Assembly (NCBI GenBank): GCA_029863245.1
Contig: JAOTVV010000001.1
Span: 62,001 to 126,000 of the forward strand
DNA length: 64,000 nt
From: Gemmatimonadota bacterium
Lineage (GTDB): Bacteria; Gemmatimonadota; Gemmatimonadetes; Gemmatimonadales; GWC2-71-9
Reading direction: 5' to 3'
Positions 34,206-42,715 of this stretch are shown here, one piece after another. How positions within the stretch are numbered: the stretch's first letter is position 1; every line of letters starts with the position of its first letter. Below the pieces are notes generated by a model. It did not search any database, was not told where the DNA came from, and saw only the letters and a list, made by a program, of their open reading frames with translations. Position numbers and translations under genes: made by a program.

Positions 34206-34951
34206 ATGCGACTATCCGATCACAAGGTCCTGATCACGGGCGGGAGTGCGGGCATCGGCCTTGCCCTCGCGCGGGCGTTCGCCTCGCGAGGGAACCGAGT
34301 GCTCATCGCGTTGCGCAGTGCAGATCGACTCGAAGCCGCGGCGCGCGAAGAACCGGGTCTGCACACTGCGACCTGCGATGTGCGGCGAGAGGATCAGATC
34401 CGGCAATTGATCGAGCAAGCCGGGGCCACACTCGGCGGGCTCTCGATTCTGGTCAACAATGCCGGGATCCAGTGGAACGACACGTACGGTGAGACGGACG
34501 CGGAGACCGTTCTGACGCACGTCGATGAGGAGATCGGGGTGAACCTCACGGCGCTGGTGAAGCTATCGGCCCTGGCGATTCCCCTGCTCCGCCAAGAGCA
34601 GGAGAGCGCGATTGTGAACGTGTCGTCGGTGCTCGCCCTCACCCGAAGCAGAGCGCCCCCGTCTACTGCGCCTCGAAAGCCGCCGTGCGCTCGTTCACCA
34701 AGGCGCTGCGGTACCAATTGGAGCAGCGAGCGCCGGCAGTACGGGTCGTCGAAGTGCTGCCGCCCATGGTGGACACGGCGATGACCCGCGGTCGCTCGGG
34801 TCCAAAGATGACGCCCGAAGCAGTGGCCGACGCGGTCGTGGCCGGATTGGAGGCCGACCGGACCGAGATCCTGCCGGGCCGCACCAGGGCGTTTGCGCAT
34901 CTGTTCCGCGTGCTCCCGGGCAGGGCCGAACGTCTCATGCGTGGACGCTAG
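34206..34951 (+). pseudogene. Short-chain dehydrogenase/reductase split by a one-base deletion
   Basis: The first frame (34206-34784) gives the Rossmann part: TGGSAGIGLALA glycine motif, a C-terminal Asp after the second strand, NNAG at LVNNAGIQ, and VNVSSVLAL. It derails after 34640 into nonsense. The second frame (34685-34951) resumes at once with the dinucleotide-fold C-half. Adding one C at the CCC of 34642-34644 restores a single 248-residue protein with APVYCASKAAVRSFTKAL, where Tyr-x-x-x-Lys are the catalytic pair. So the gene is complete except for one lost base. It could be a sequencing error in a C run or a true recent inactivation. Confidence 0.8.
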
Positions 34952-34980
34952 CCACTCGGCCCCGGCCGGGAGGGCGTCTG

Positions 34981-35166
34981 GTGATCGAGGAACCCGACGC
35001 CACGCGGTTCGTGGTCAGGCTCATTGCCGTAGCCGAAAAGGTCGCGCTCATGCGTAGCCGGGTCCACAGACCGGAGGCGATCGGTAAAATGATCGCCGCC
35101 CGCGGCCAGATTGCCGAGATCCGACGGGGCAACCGGTTCCGGGCGTGGATTGTCGTCGATGCCTGA
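34981..35166 (+). CDS. Small hypothetical protein (61 aa)
   Basis: A 61-residue basic protein beginning MIEEPDATRFVVRLIAVAEK with balanced composition. The GTG start at 34981 has GGGAGG seven bases upstream, the best ribosome-binding site in this stretch. No family was recognised. It sits between the SDR and yajQ on the same strand. Confidence 0.4.
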   Translation: MIEEPDATRFVVRLIAVAEKVALMRSRVHRPEAIGKMIAARGQIAEIRRGNRFRAWIVVDA

Positions 35167-35205
35167 TCGGCCGGTCCGGACTTCGCCACGGCGCGTCCCG
35201 GCGAA

Positions 35206-35213
35206 TACATTTG
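35206..35213 (+). promoter_or_regulatory. -7 type box TACATTTG four bases before yajQ
   Basis: TACATTTG matches the Bacteroidetes -7 consensus TAnnTTTG exactly. CTCC and then the yajQ ATG at 35218 follow, with no Shine-Dalgarno sequence. Confidence 0.5.
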
Positions 35214-35217
35214 CTCC

Positions 35218-35721
35218 ATGAGCCCCAACGCTTCCTTCGACATCTCGACCGGCGCCGACCTGCAGGAGGTCGACAACGCGGTCAACCAGGCACTGAAAGA
35301 AGTGGCGCAGCGCTACGACTTCAAAGGCACGACGTGCACCATCGAGTTGGACCGCAAGGCAGCGGTCATTCGACTCGAAGCCGATGACGAATTCCAGATC
35401 AACGCGCTGAACCAGCTGTTGGACACCAAGCTGGTCAAGCGGAAGGTCCCGCTCAAGAACGTCAAGGTCGGCGAGAGCGAGGCAGCGGCCGGCGGCCGCG
35501 TCCGACGCCTCATCTCGCTTACGCAGGGCATTCCGGACGACGTCGCCCGCCAAATCGTAAAGGACGTGAAGGGCCAGGGACTCAAGAAGGCGCAGATCGC
35601 TATCCAGGGCGACGAGCTTCGGGTCACGAGCCCTTCACGAGACACCCTGCAAGAGGTCATCACGTTCCTGCGGTCCCAGGACTACGGGATCGAGCTCACG
35701 TTCGGCAACTACCGCCCCTAG
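35218..35721 (+). CDS. yajQ: YajQ-family nucleotide-binding protein
   Basis: A 167-residue protein starting MSPNASFDISTGADLQEVDNA, with KEVAQRYDFKGT, LDTKLVKRKVPLKN and VRRLISLTQGIPDDVARQIVKD. This is full-length YajQ, a double ferredoxin-like fold that binds nucleotides and, in Xanthomonas and Pseudomonas relatives, cyclic di-GMP. Its role here is not known. It appears to be leaderless (box TACATTTG directly upstream). The GDE-like gene follows 15 bases later. Confidence 0.93.
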   Translation: MSPNASFDISTGADLQEVDNAVNQALKEVAQRYDFKGTTCTIELDRKAAVIRLEADDEFQINALNQLLDTKLVKRKVPLKNVKVGESEAAAGGRVRRLISLTQGIPDDVARQIVKDVKGQGLKKAQIAIQGDELRVTSPSRDTLQEVITFLRSQDYGIELTFGNYRP

Positions 35722-35735
35722 CCTCTCGTCCTCTC

Positions 35736-38396
35736 GTGCCATCGTCCTCAGGCAGCACGCACGCGGTTGGCCGCCCGACGGCCATCGCACGCGGGTCGTG
35801 CCACCGCCACACGTTGCTGGCCATCTGTCTGGGGTGCATCATGCCGGGGACTCTCCTCGGGCAGCGGACGTTCCCCGCCGTCCCGAAGTTCCCGATCGAG
35901 GAGTCCTCGCTGGCGCTCCGTCACGACGTGCGACCGCACCAGTATCTGGGAGTTCTGGGACGCGCGGCGGCATGGCTCGGCACTGAAACGGGGGAGGCAG
36001 AGCTCTGGGTCCACCCGCTCAAGCTCGCTGACGGCTTCCGGCTCGCCTTTACCATCCCGGACTACCTGGAGCCCATACGTGGGACGGACGTCGCGCGAAC
36101 TGTCGAGGTCCGGCCCGAGCTCACGACCATTACGTACACGCACGCGACCTTCACCGTGCGCCAGCACATCCTGGCTCCGCTCGACGTGCCGGGCCTCCTG
36201 GTGCTGCTCGACGTCGAGACACTTCGACCGCTCGAGATCACGGCGAGTTTCCAGATGGTGTTCCAGTACGCGTGGCCGGGGAGCCTCGGCGGGCAGTACG
36301 TGTTCTGGAGCGCCGACCATCGCGCGTTCGTGCAGTCGGAGAGCCTGAGGCGTCGCAATGGCATCATTGGCTCCCCATGGGCGACACGGGCCTCGGAGCA
36401 TCCGGCCCACGCCCTTCCCGACGCCCCCAACACGTTCGTCATCCCGGTCGACACCGTTCGTGCCCGCACCGAGTACGTACCCATCGCGATCGCCGCAGGG
36501 ACGGCCGACCGTGATACGGTACTCGCCATCTACCATGGGCTGTTGCGCGATGCCGAGGCGCTGTATCGCGAGAAGCGCGCGCACGTCGTCCGGTTCTTCG
36601 CGAGCACGACGCAGATCGACACCCCGGATGACGAGCTGGATCTCGCGTTCCAGTGGGCGACGTGGAACCTGGAGGAGGGGCTCGTGTGCAACCCGGATCT
36701 CGGGTGCGGGCTGGTCGCCGGGTGGGGACCGTCGGGCACGAGCACCCGGCCGGGGTTCGGCTGGTTCTTTGGCGGTGATGCCGCGATCAACTCATTCGCC
36801 ATGGACGCGACCGGCCAGTGGGACGCGGTGGCGCAAGGGCTGCGGTTCCTGGCACGCTATCAGCGGGAGGACGGGAAGATCCCGCATGAGATCTCGCAGG
36901 CTGCCGCGCACATCCCGTGGTTCACCGAATTCCCTTATGCGTACTACCACGCCGACACCACGCCCTACTGGATCGTCGCCGTGTGGCGCTACTGGCGCGC
37001 CAGCGGCGACGACGCCCTGGTCCGCGATCTGTGGCCGTCGATCGACAAGGCCTATCGCTGGTGTCTCACGCGCGACACGGACGCTGACGGGATCATCGAG
37101 AACGGGCCCGCCAACCTGGGAGCCATCGAGGTGGGGGCGTTGGGCGAGGGCATCCATCAAGACATCTATCTGGCTGCCGTGTGGATTCAGGCGCTGGAGG
37201 CGATGGCGGAGTTGGCCGATTTCCACGGCGACGAGGCGCGTGCCCGGGATGCTCGGACGGTGCGTGTCGCCGCCCGCGCCACGCTCAACGATCGGTACTG
37301 GCGCGAGCGGGAAGGACATCATGCCTTCGGCATCCTCCTGTCCGGTGGCACCAACGACAACCTCACGGTGTGGCCCGCTACGGCCGCCGCCTTCCGGCTC
37401 TTCGACGACGACCGGGCCGACCGGACTCTCACCAAGCTGGCGACAGACTCGGTGAGCGCCGACTGGGGCGCTCGGATCCTGTCGACGGGCAGCCCGCTCT
37501 ACGATCCCATGCACTACAACAACGGTACCGTGTGGCCGTTCGTGACGGGGTTCGTGATCTGGGGTCAGTATGCCTATCGCCGTCCCTGGTCGGGGTACCC
37601 GCTCATCCATGCCCTCAAGCAGATGATTTTCGACTGGGCGCGGGGCCGCCACCCGGAATTGCTCTCCGGCCGTTACTATCGCCCCCTCGACACCGCCGTG
37701 CCGCAGCAGCTCTTTGCCACTTCGATGTTGGTGGCGCCGGTGATGCATGGGCTGCTCGGATGGGAGCCCGACGCCTTCGAGCATCGCGCCACGCTCGCGC
37801 CGCAGTTGCCACCGCACTGGGATCGCGTCGTCGTGCGCAACCTCCGGGTGGGCAGCAGCACCCTGCAGGTAGAGATCGAGCAGACCCCCTTCAGCCAGAC
37901 GGTGACGGTCACCCGTGAGGGGCCCGAGCTGGACCTCCAGTTGGTCCAATCCATGCCGCCGGGTACGCTCACGCACGGGGCGTTCACGAGCCCGCTCAGC
38001 GGGGAGGGGCAAGTGCAGACGCGAGCCGGCCAACGCGAGACGCAGATCACCCGTACGCTGCCGCTCACGGAAGTCGTGACGACGTTCGACCTCTCCTGGA
38101 CCGGCGGACTCGCCGTCGAGCCGCCGACCGTCGATCTCGACCCGGGACAGCAGAGTACGGGGCTCCGTGTGCTGGATTTCCGACAGGATGGCTCACCGAC
38201 GGCCCGACGATGGCGCCTCACGGTAGAGGGCCAGCGCGGTGTGCGCTATCGGCTCCGTCTCCACGGTGAGCCCCTCAGCCGGCTCGAGGGCGCCGAGGTG
38301 CTGCGGACTGACGACGCGACGACGACCATCGGCATGACGCTGCCGCCCGGATCCGGGCGGACCACCACCTCCATCATCCTGCACGGGACACGATGA
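35736..38396 (+). CDS. Secreted GDE-like (alpha/alpha)6 glycosidase
   Basis: An 886-residue exported protein (signal LAICLGCIMPGTLLGQ). Residues 30-300 form a beta-sandwich N-domain; residues 300-680 are the six-hairpin toroid with GWFFGGDAAINSFAMDATG, REDGKIPHEISQ, DTDADGIIENG and ALGEGIHQDIYLAAVW, as in the glycogen-debranching-enzyme C-terminal/GH63-like group. The acids in these blocks are the likely catalytic pair. A C-terminal beta domain closes it. An extracellular role in trimming alpha-glucan or other sugars is likely. The GTG start at 35736 is uncertain. It ends four bases inside hpt (ATGA overlap), so the two are translated together. Confidence 0.8.
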   Translation: MPSSSGSTHAVGRPTAIARGSCHRHTLLAICLGCIMPGTLLGQRTFPAVPKFPIEESSLALRHDVRPHQYLGVLGRAAAWLGTETGEAELWVHPLKLADGFRLAFTIPDYLEPIRGTDVARTVEVRPELTTITYTHATFTVRQHILAPLDVPGLLVLLDVETLRPLEITASFQMVFQYAWPGSLGGQYVFWSADHRAFVQSESLRRRNGIIGSPWATRASEHPAHALPDAPNTFVIPVDTVRARTEYVPIAIAAGTADRDTVLAIYHGLLRDAEALYREKRAHVVRFFASTTQIDTPDDELDLAFQWATWNLEEGLVCNPDLGCGLVAGWGPSGTSTRPGFGWFFGGDAAINSFAMDATGQWDAVAQGLRFLARYQREDGKIPHEISQAAAHIPWFTEFPYAYYHADTTPYWIVAVWRYWRASGDDALVRDLWPSIDKAYRWCLTRDTDADGIIENGPANLGAIEVGALGEGIHQDIYLAAVWIQALEAMAELADFHGDEARARDARTVRVAARATLNDRYWREREGHHAFGILLSGGTNDNLTVWPATAAAFRLFDDDRADRTLTKLATDSVSADWGARILSTGSPLYDPMHYNNGTVWPFVTGFVIWGQYAYRRPWSGYPLIHALKQMIFDWARGRHPELLSGRYYRPLDTAVPQQLFATSMLVAPVMHGLLGWEPDAFEHRATLAPQLPPHWDRVVVRNLRVGSSTLQVEIEQTPFSQTVTVTREGPELDLQLVQSMPPGTLTHGAFTSPLSGEGQVQTRAGQRETQITRTLPLTEVVTTFDLSWTGGLAVEPPTVDLDPGQQSTGLRVLDFRQDGSPTARRWRLTVEGQRGVRYRLRLHGEPLSRLEGAEVLRTDDATTTIGMTLPPGSGRTTTSIILHGTR

Positions 38397-38932
38397 CGAC
38401 TCCACGGATCCTCATTTCCGAAGCCGACATCCAACGGCGCGTTCGCGAGCTGGCAGCCGAAATCTCCAACGACTACGCCGGGGAGCCGGTCACGCTCGTC
38501 GGGGTGCTCAAGGGAGCCTTCATCTTCCTCGCCGACCTGTCGCGCCACCTCACCATGCCTCGCAGCATCGAGTTCATGGCCGTCTCGTCCTATGGGATGG
38601 GCACCACCTCGAGCGGGGCCGTGCGCGTCCTCATGGATCTCAGACGGAGCATCGAGGGGAGGCACGTCCTGGTGGTGGAGGACATCGTCGATACGGGACT
38701 CACGCTCCACTACCTGCTCGAGCTCCTCTCCACCCGCGATCCGGCATCGCTCAAGACATGCGCACTCGTGCGCAAGAAGGAGCGACACGAAGTCGACGTG
38801 AAAGTGGATTATCTGGGGTTCGACATCCCCAACGTGTGGGTGGTGGGGTACGGACTCGACCACGCCGAAGATCTGCGAGCACTCCCCTACATCGGCGTGG
38901 TCGATCCGGACGACGAAACGGCGGGCGAGTGA
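38393..38932 (+). CDS. hpt: Hypoxanthine(-guanine) phosphoribosyltransferase
   Basis: A 179-residue purine-salvage enzyme that makes IMP or GMP from the base and PRPP. The PRPP loop is VVEDIVDTGLT near residue 100; LVGVLKGAFIFLADL and SYGMGTTSSG are the other family blocks. Its length and the final VVGYGLDHAEDLRALPYIG are typical of Hpt. ATG 38393 overlaps the glycosidase stop by four bases. A perfect hairpin follows the stop. Confidence 0.94.
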   Translation: MTTPRILISEADIQRRVRELAAEISNDYAGEPVTLVGVLKGAFIFLADLSRHLTMPRSIEFMAVSSYGMGTTSSGAVRVLMDLRRSIEGRHVLVVEDIVDTGLTLHYLLELLSTRDPASLKTCALVRKKERHEVDVKVDYLGFDIPNVWVVGYGLDHAEDLRALPYIGVVDPDDETAGE

Positions 38933-38936
38933 CAAC

Positions 38937-38978
38937 GAGCCTCCTGCCCCCGACGACGGCGTCGGGAGCAGGAGGCTC
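38937..38978. terminator. Bidirectional hairpin between hpt and the M28 peptidase
   Basis: GAGCCTCCTGC pairs with GCAGGAGGCTC, enclosing an inner CCCGACG/CGTCGGG stem with loop ACGG. It starts four bases after the hpt stop and ends six bases before the converging peptidase stop, so it can end both transcripts. Confidence 0.8.
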
Positions 38979-38984
38979 AGCGTT

Positions 38985-40646
38985 TCACCGCGGTCCCATC
39001 ATGGCATCGCGCTTGGCTCTGAACTCACTGCGATCGCTCCAGTTCGGGAACGTGTCCTCCGTGGCCAGCCGATAGCCGACCCGAAACAGGAGCCCGAGAT
39101 CGTCGATCGCCCCACGCAGATCCCAGTTCGGACCGTATTCATCCGCGGGCTTGTGGTACCGCTGGGCTTCGTAGGCATCCATCTGTTCACGCGTCCACGC
39201 CTCTCCATGCTCCACGTGGTCGACCCCAGCATCGGCATAGAGTGCCGGAACCCCGGCCTTGGCGAAGCTGAAGTGATCGGATCGATAGTAGTAGCCGGCC
39301 GCCGGATTGGGATCGGGGCGGATACGGCGCCCTTGCAGCGCCGCCTCGGCTCGGAGATAGTCGTCCAGTTCCGATTGGCCAAGACCGATCACGGTGACGT
39401 CACGCATGGGCCCGTAGACGTTGAGGACATCCATGTTGATCGCCGCCACGGTGTGGTCCAGAGGAAAGACCGGGTTGGCGGCGTAGTGCGCCGAGCCAAG
39501 CAGTCCCTGCTCTTCCGCGGTCACCGCGAGGAACACGACCGATCGAGCGGGAGGTTGCGGCAGCGTCGTGTAGGCCTTGGCGAGCACCAGCAGTCCCGCG
39601 GTCCCCGTCGCATTGTCCTGGGCGCCGTTGTAGATCTGATCGCCTTCCAGGCTCGGGTCCATGCCCAGGTGGTCCCAGTGCCCCATGTAGATGACGTATT
39701 CGTCGGCGTGGGTCGTTCCGGGCAGCAGCGCGATCACGTTTTTCGAGGTGGAGCGGCGGACCGCGTTACGGAGCGACAGGGAGGCTCGGAGCGACAACGG
39801 GACCGGGCGGAATCCACGGGTCGCCGCGGCCGCCTTCAGTGCATCGAAGTCTTCTCCGCCCTGGGCCGCGAGTGAGCGCGCCACTTCCGCCGTGACCCAT
39901 CCCTCCACCGCGACCCGCGACGTGTTGTCGTCGGCGCGGACCAGATCAAACTGCTCGCCCGACCAACTTCCGGTCACCACCTCCCACGGGTACGAGGCCG
40001 GTTCGGTCTCGTGCACGATCAGCGCTGCGGCCGCTCCCTGCCGGGCGGCCTCCTCGAACTTGTAGGTCCAGCGCCCGTAGTAGGTCATGGCGTTCCCGGT
40101 GAAGAGCGTGCTGTCTTGTGTCGCATACCCTGGATCGTTTACGAGGATGAGAACCGTCTTGCCCTTTACGTCTACGCCATCGTAGTCGTTCCACCCGTAC
40201 TCCGGAGCGATGATCCCGTAGCCGACGAACACCATGTCTGACGCCCGCACGTCTACCCGCTCCACCACACGCTTCGTCCAACCCATAAAATCGGGGCCGT
40301 AGCGAAGGTGGATCGTTCGTCCTCCGCCGGCTACCGACAGCGTCGCGGCCTTCGGGTCGGTGGTGATGGACACCAACGGCACGTCCTGGAAATACGAGTC
40401 CCCGTTGCCCGGCTTCAGGCCGAGGCTCGAGAACCCCTCTTGCAGATAGGCGATCGTCCGCTCCTCACCGGGCGAGGACGGGCTGCGTCCTTCGAAGGAG
40501 TCGGAGGCCAACACCTGGGTGTGTCGGGCGAGATCGTCGGCGGTGATGGTGGCGAGGGCACCAGGGGACGGTCCTCCGCGCTCACAGCTGACGACGCCGA
40601 GGATTGCGGCAATCCACGCGGCGGTCCTGACGGTACGTGAACTCAC
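38985..40646 (-). CDS. M28-family zinc metallopeptidase with PA domain, lipoprotein
   Basis: A 553-residue lipoprotein (lipobox GVVSC near residue 21). A PA domain is inserted between the N-terminal segment and the peptidase, at roughly residues 120-260 (FVGYGIIAPEYGWNDYDGVDV). The M28 zinc site is seen in IYMGHWDHLG, NGAQDNATGTAGL, TAEEQGLLGS and AINMDV, with the last His in the C-terminal YRSDHFSFAKAG or RYHKPADE. It should be an aminopeptidase in the periplasm. The GTG start at 40646 is preceded by GGAGG. It converges with hpt. Confidence 0.88.
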   Translation of the reverse strand: MSSRTVRTAAWIAAILGVVSCERGGPSPGALATITADDLARHTQVLASDSFEGRSPSSPGEERTIAYLQEGFSSLGLKPGNGDSYFQDVPLVSITTDPKAATLSVAGGGRTIHLRYGPDFMGWTKRVVERVDVRASDMVFVGYGIIAPEYGWNDYDGVDVKGKTVLILVNDPGYATQDSTLFTGNAMTYYGRWTYKFEEAARQGAAAALIVHETEPASYPWEVVTGSWSGEQFDLVRADDNTSRVAVEGWVTAEVARSLAAQGGEDFDALKAAAATRGFRPVPLSLRASLSLRNAVRRSTSKNVIALLPGTTHADEYVIYMGHWDHLGMDPSLEGDQIYNGAQDNATGTAGLLVLAKAYTTLPQPPARSVVFLAVTAEEQGLLGSAHYAANPVFPLDHTVAAINMDVLNVYGPMRDVTVIGLGQSELDDYLRAEAALQGRRIRPDPNPAAGYYYRSDHFSFAKAGVPALYADAGVDHVEHGEAWTREQMDAYEAQRYHKPADEYGPNWDLRGAIDDLGLLFRVGYRLATEDTFPNWSDRSEFRAKRDAMMGPR

Positions 40647-40688
40647 ATTTCCTCCCTTGACGGTTATCGGTTCACCGAGTCAGACGGC

Positions 40689-41711
40689 TCACGCCGCGAT
40701 CTCGTGCCTGATGCGGTCCAAGACCGGGATGACATCAGACGGGTTTGTGGCGATCCGCACCCGCCATCCACCTCCTGTCGCAAGCCGCGCCACGGCTGCT
40801 TCTCCCGCGTCGCCATACAGATCGTTCGCCGTCGCGAGGTCCGCGAGCAGAGCGGCGCGGAGATCGTCGGACGATACTCGCTCCAGCGATGCTTCTCGCC
40901 CGCCGCGCTCGAGGAGGCAGACGCCGACCGGGCCGTCGGTGGGGCTGAATGCCGCACCGTCACGGACCTCGATGAGGATCTTCACTTTGCCGTTCGCCAA
41001 CTTTTCGGGATGTCGGTCGGCGAGTTGCGGAAACCACCGCACCGCGTCCACCGGTAAATGCAATCGGCCGGGCCTGCCCCACAACCGGAGCGCCGGGCTG
41101 GTCTGGATGTACACTCCGTCATCAGCGACGACGTGCCACCCATCAAGGTGCGCCTGATACGCCACCGTGCTCTTACCGCGTCCGCTCGGGGCGGCGAGCA
41201 GCAGCGACACCCCGTCCTTGTACAGCATGGCGGCGTGGATCGGATATCGGTCGCGGGCGGTCACCAGCACAAGCGTCAGCATCTCTACGACGCCAAACAT
41301 GAACCGGGCCTCATCCTCGACCAGGGCCTCGGTGACGTACGCAATCGCGTCACCCCTCGCCGTATCGGCGACCCCGAAGCTCCCGGCGGTATGCACGAAG
41401 ACCCGATGTCGGTCTGGCATCCGATAGGTCATCTGCCCGCCTGCGGCAGTCCCTTCATTAGCGCCGTGGACGACTACCGTCACCCGCACCGGCATCTCCC
41501 CAGCTGGCGGCTGGGTCGGGGCAATCGCTCTACCGGACTGGAACCACTGCGTCACGGCGCGCACCACAGCCTCGCTGTTCGATTCGAACCGCACTGCGAC
41601 GCCGACCACGGCGATCTCAACCCCGTGATCAAGCGGCACGCGCCGGAATAGCGGGTCTCCCGGGCGGGTGAACCGGGCGCCCTCAGTCACGAACCGTGCT
41701 TCCATGCGCAC
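40689..41711 (-). CDS. HPr kinase-like (HprK-related) protein kinase
   Basis: A 340-residue protein with the P-loop APSGRGKST at 174-182, preceded by RYPIHAAMLYKDGVSLLLAA and followed by WHVVADDGVYI, the Asp-Asp capping block of HprK-type kinases. Such kinases occur outside the sugar phosphotransferase system next to NTP_transf_5 proteins, PqqD-like partners, and lasso-peptide or polysaccharide loci, where they phosphorylate peptides or other small substrates. Here the companions are a GT2 glycosyltransferase (29-base overlap) and an NTP_transf_5 protein. GTG 41711 or ATG 41705 may start it. The substrate is unknown. Confidence 0.75.
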   Translation of the reverse strand: MRMEARFVTEGARFTRPGDPLFRRVPLDHGVEIAVVGVAVRFESNSEAVVRAVTQWFQSGRAIAPTQPPAGEMPVRVTVVVHGANEGTAAGGQMTYRMPDRHRVFVHTAGSFGVADTARGDAIAYVTEALVEDEARFMFGVVEMLTLVLVTARDRYPIHAAMLYKDGVSLLLAAPSGRGKSTVAYQAHLDGWHVVADDGVYIQTSPALRLWGRPGRLHLPVDAVRWFPQLADRHPEKLANGKVKILIEVRDGAAFSPTDGPVGVCLLERGGREASLERVSSDDLRAALLADLATANDLYGDAGEAAVARLATGGGWRVRIATNPSDVIPVLDRIRHEIAA

Positions 41712-42651
41712 GTGGCGCGTTGAGCCGACGATACACTGCCCGTAGCGGTGCTGGAGTGATGGGTCGGAGCACCGTCTTTACAAGTCCGAGGCAACAGGAC
41801 CCAAGGCACACTCGGTACCGCAAGACACTCAGCAACGTAACGAGCGCCCGTCGGTGCAATCCCCGTGCGCGATACTGCCCCGCCACCTGGATAATGGTCA
41901 GCACGTACCGGCGACGGCAGAGCGCACTGTGAGGTCGAAATGCCGGGTGCGCGAGTGTCCGGCGGTACACCTCGGCAAGGGACTCGTGCATCTCCAACGG
42001 TCGCCGCCGGGAGAAGCTCTCCGCGTGCACGCGGACGGCCGCCAATGGCTCGGCAATGAGCGAGGCTTCGCTGCGCACCGCCAGACGCAGCCAGGCGTCG
42101 TAGTCCGACACGGCGCGCAGGCTCTCGTCGAAGCCGCCAATCTCGTCCATGAGTTCCCGTTCCACCATCACCGTGGGCATCGAAATCCAAGCATTGACCG
42201 CCAAAACATCCGCCACAATCCAGCCGTCGCAGCTCTTCCACTGCCGACTTCGGAAGCTCGGGTCCTCGTGCCCGACTCCATCGATCCACCGATGGTAGCT
42301 GTACCCCCACTGGCGACGGCGAGTGCGGAGATCACTGACCTGACGGGCGAGTTTCGTGGGTACCCATTGATCGTCCGAATCCAGAAACGCGAGATACCGG
42401 CCCTTCGCTGCGGCGATCCCGCGATTGCGCACACGTGCGGGGCTGCCACAGTGTTCTTGAAACAGAACGCGCATTCGCGGATCCGACAAACCGGCCAGAT
42501 ACGCTCGAGTCCGATCGGTCGATCCGTCATCCACCACGACCAGCTCCCAGTTCTCATATGTCTGCGCGAACACGGAGTCCACGGCATCCCGGAGGTGGGA
42601 CCCGGCGTCATAAGTGGGAAGGATGACGGACACCAACGGTTGGTCGCCCAT
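41683..42651 (-). CDS. GT2-family glycosyltransferase
   Basis: A 322-residue enzyme with the GT-A fold: SVILPTYDAGSHLRDAVDSV, VVDDGSTDRT, the DxD-type FLDSDDQW near residue 92, and SDYDAWLRLA in the acceptor half. It transfers a sugar from a nucleotide sugar to an unknown acceptor. The C-terminal 60 residues are hydrophobic and arginine-rich and may contact the membrane. It is co-transcribed with the HprK-like kinase gene, which starts inside its end, and is divergent from the NTP_transf_5 gene, with only 64 bases between the starts. Confidence 0.88.
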   Translation of the reverse strand: MGDQPLVSVILPTYDAGSHLRDAVDSVFAQTYENWELVVVDDGSTDRTRAYLAGLSDPRMRVLFQEHCGSPARVRNRGIAAAKGRYLAFLDSDDQWVPTKLARQVSDLRTRRRQWGYSYHRWIDGVGHEDPSFRSRQWKSCDGWIVADVLAVNAWISMPTVMVERELMDEIGGFDESLRAVSDYDAWLRLAVRSEASLIAEPLAAVRVHAESFSRRRPLEMHESLAEVYRRTLAHPAFRPHSALCRRRYVLTIIQVAGQYRARGLHRRALVTLLSVLRYRVCLGSCCLGLVKTVLRPITPAPLRAVYRRLNAPRAHGSTVRD

Positions 42652-42704
42652 GTCGCTCGAGGAGAAGGCCGTCCGACATCATACCGCTCGATGTTTGCCG
42701 TCGC

Positions 42705-42712
42705 TACCTTCG
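42705..42712 (+). promoter_or_regulatory. -7 type box TACCTTCG three bases before a start codon
   Basis: TACCTTCG is followed by GGG and the ATG at 42716, with no clear Shine-Dalgarno sequence. It supports that ATG over the longer frame starting at 42614. Confidence 0.4.
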
Positions 42713-42715
42713 GGG

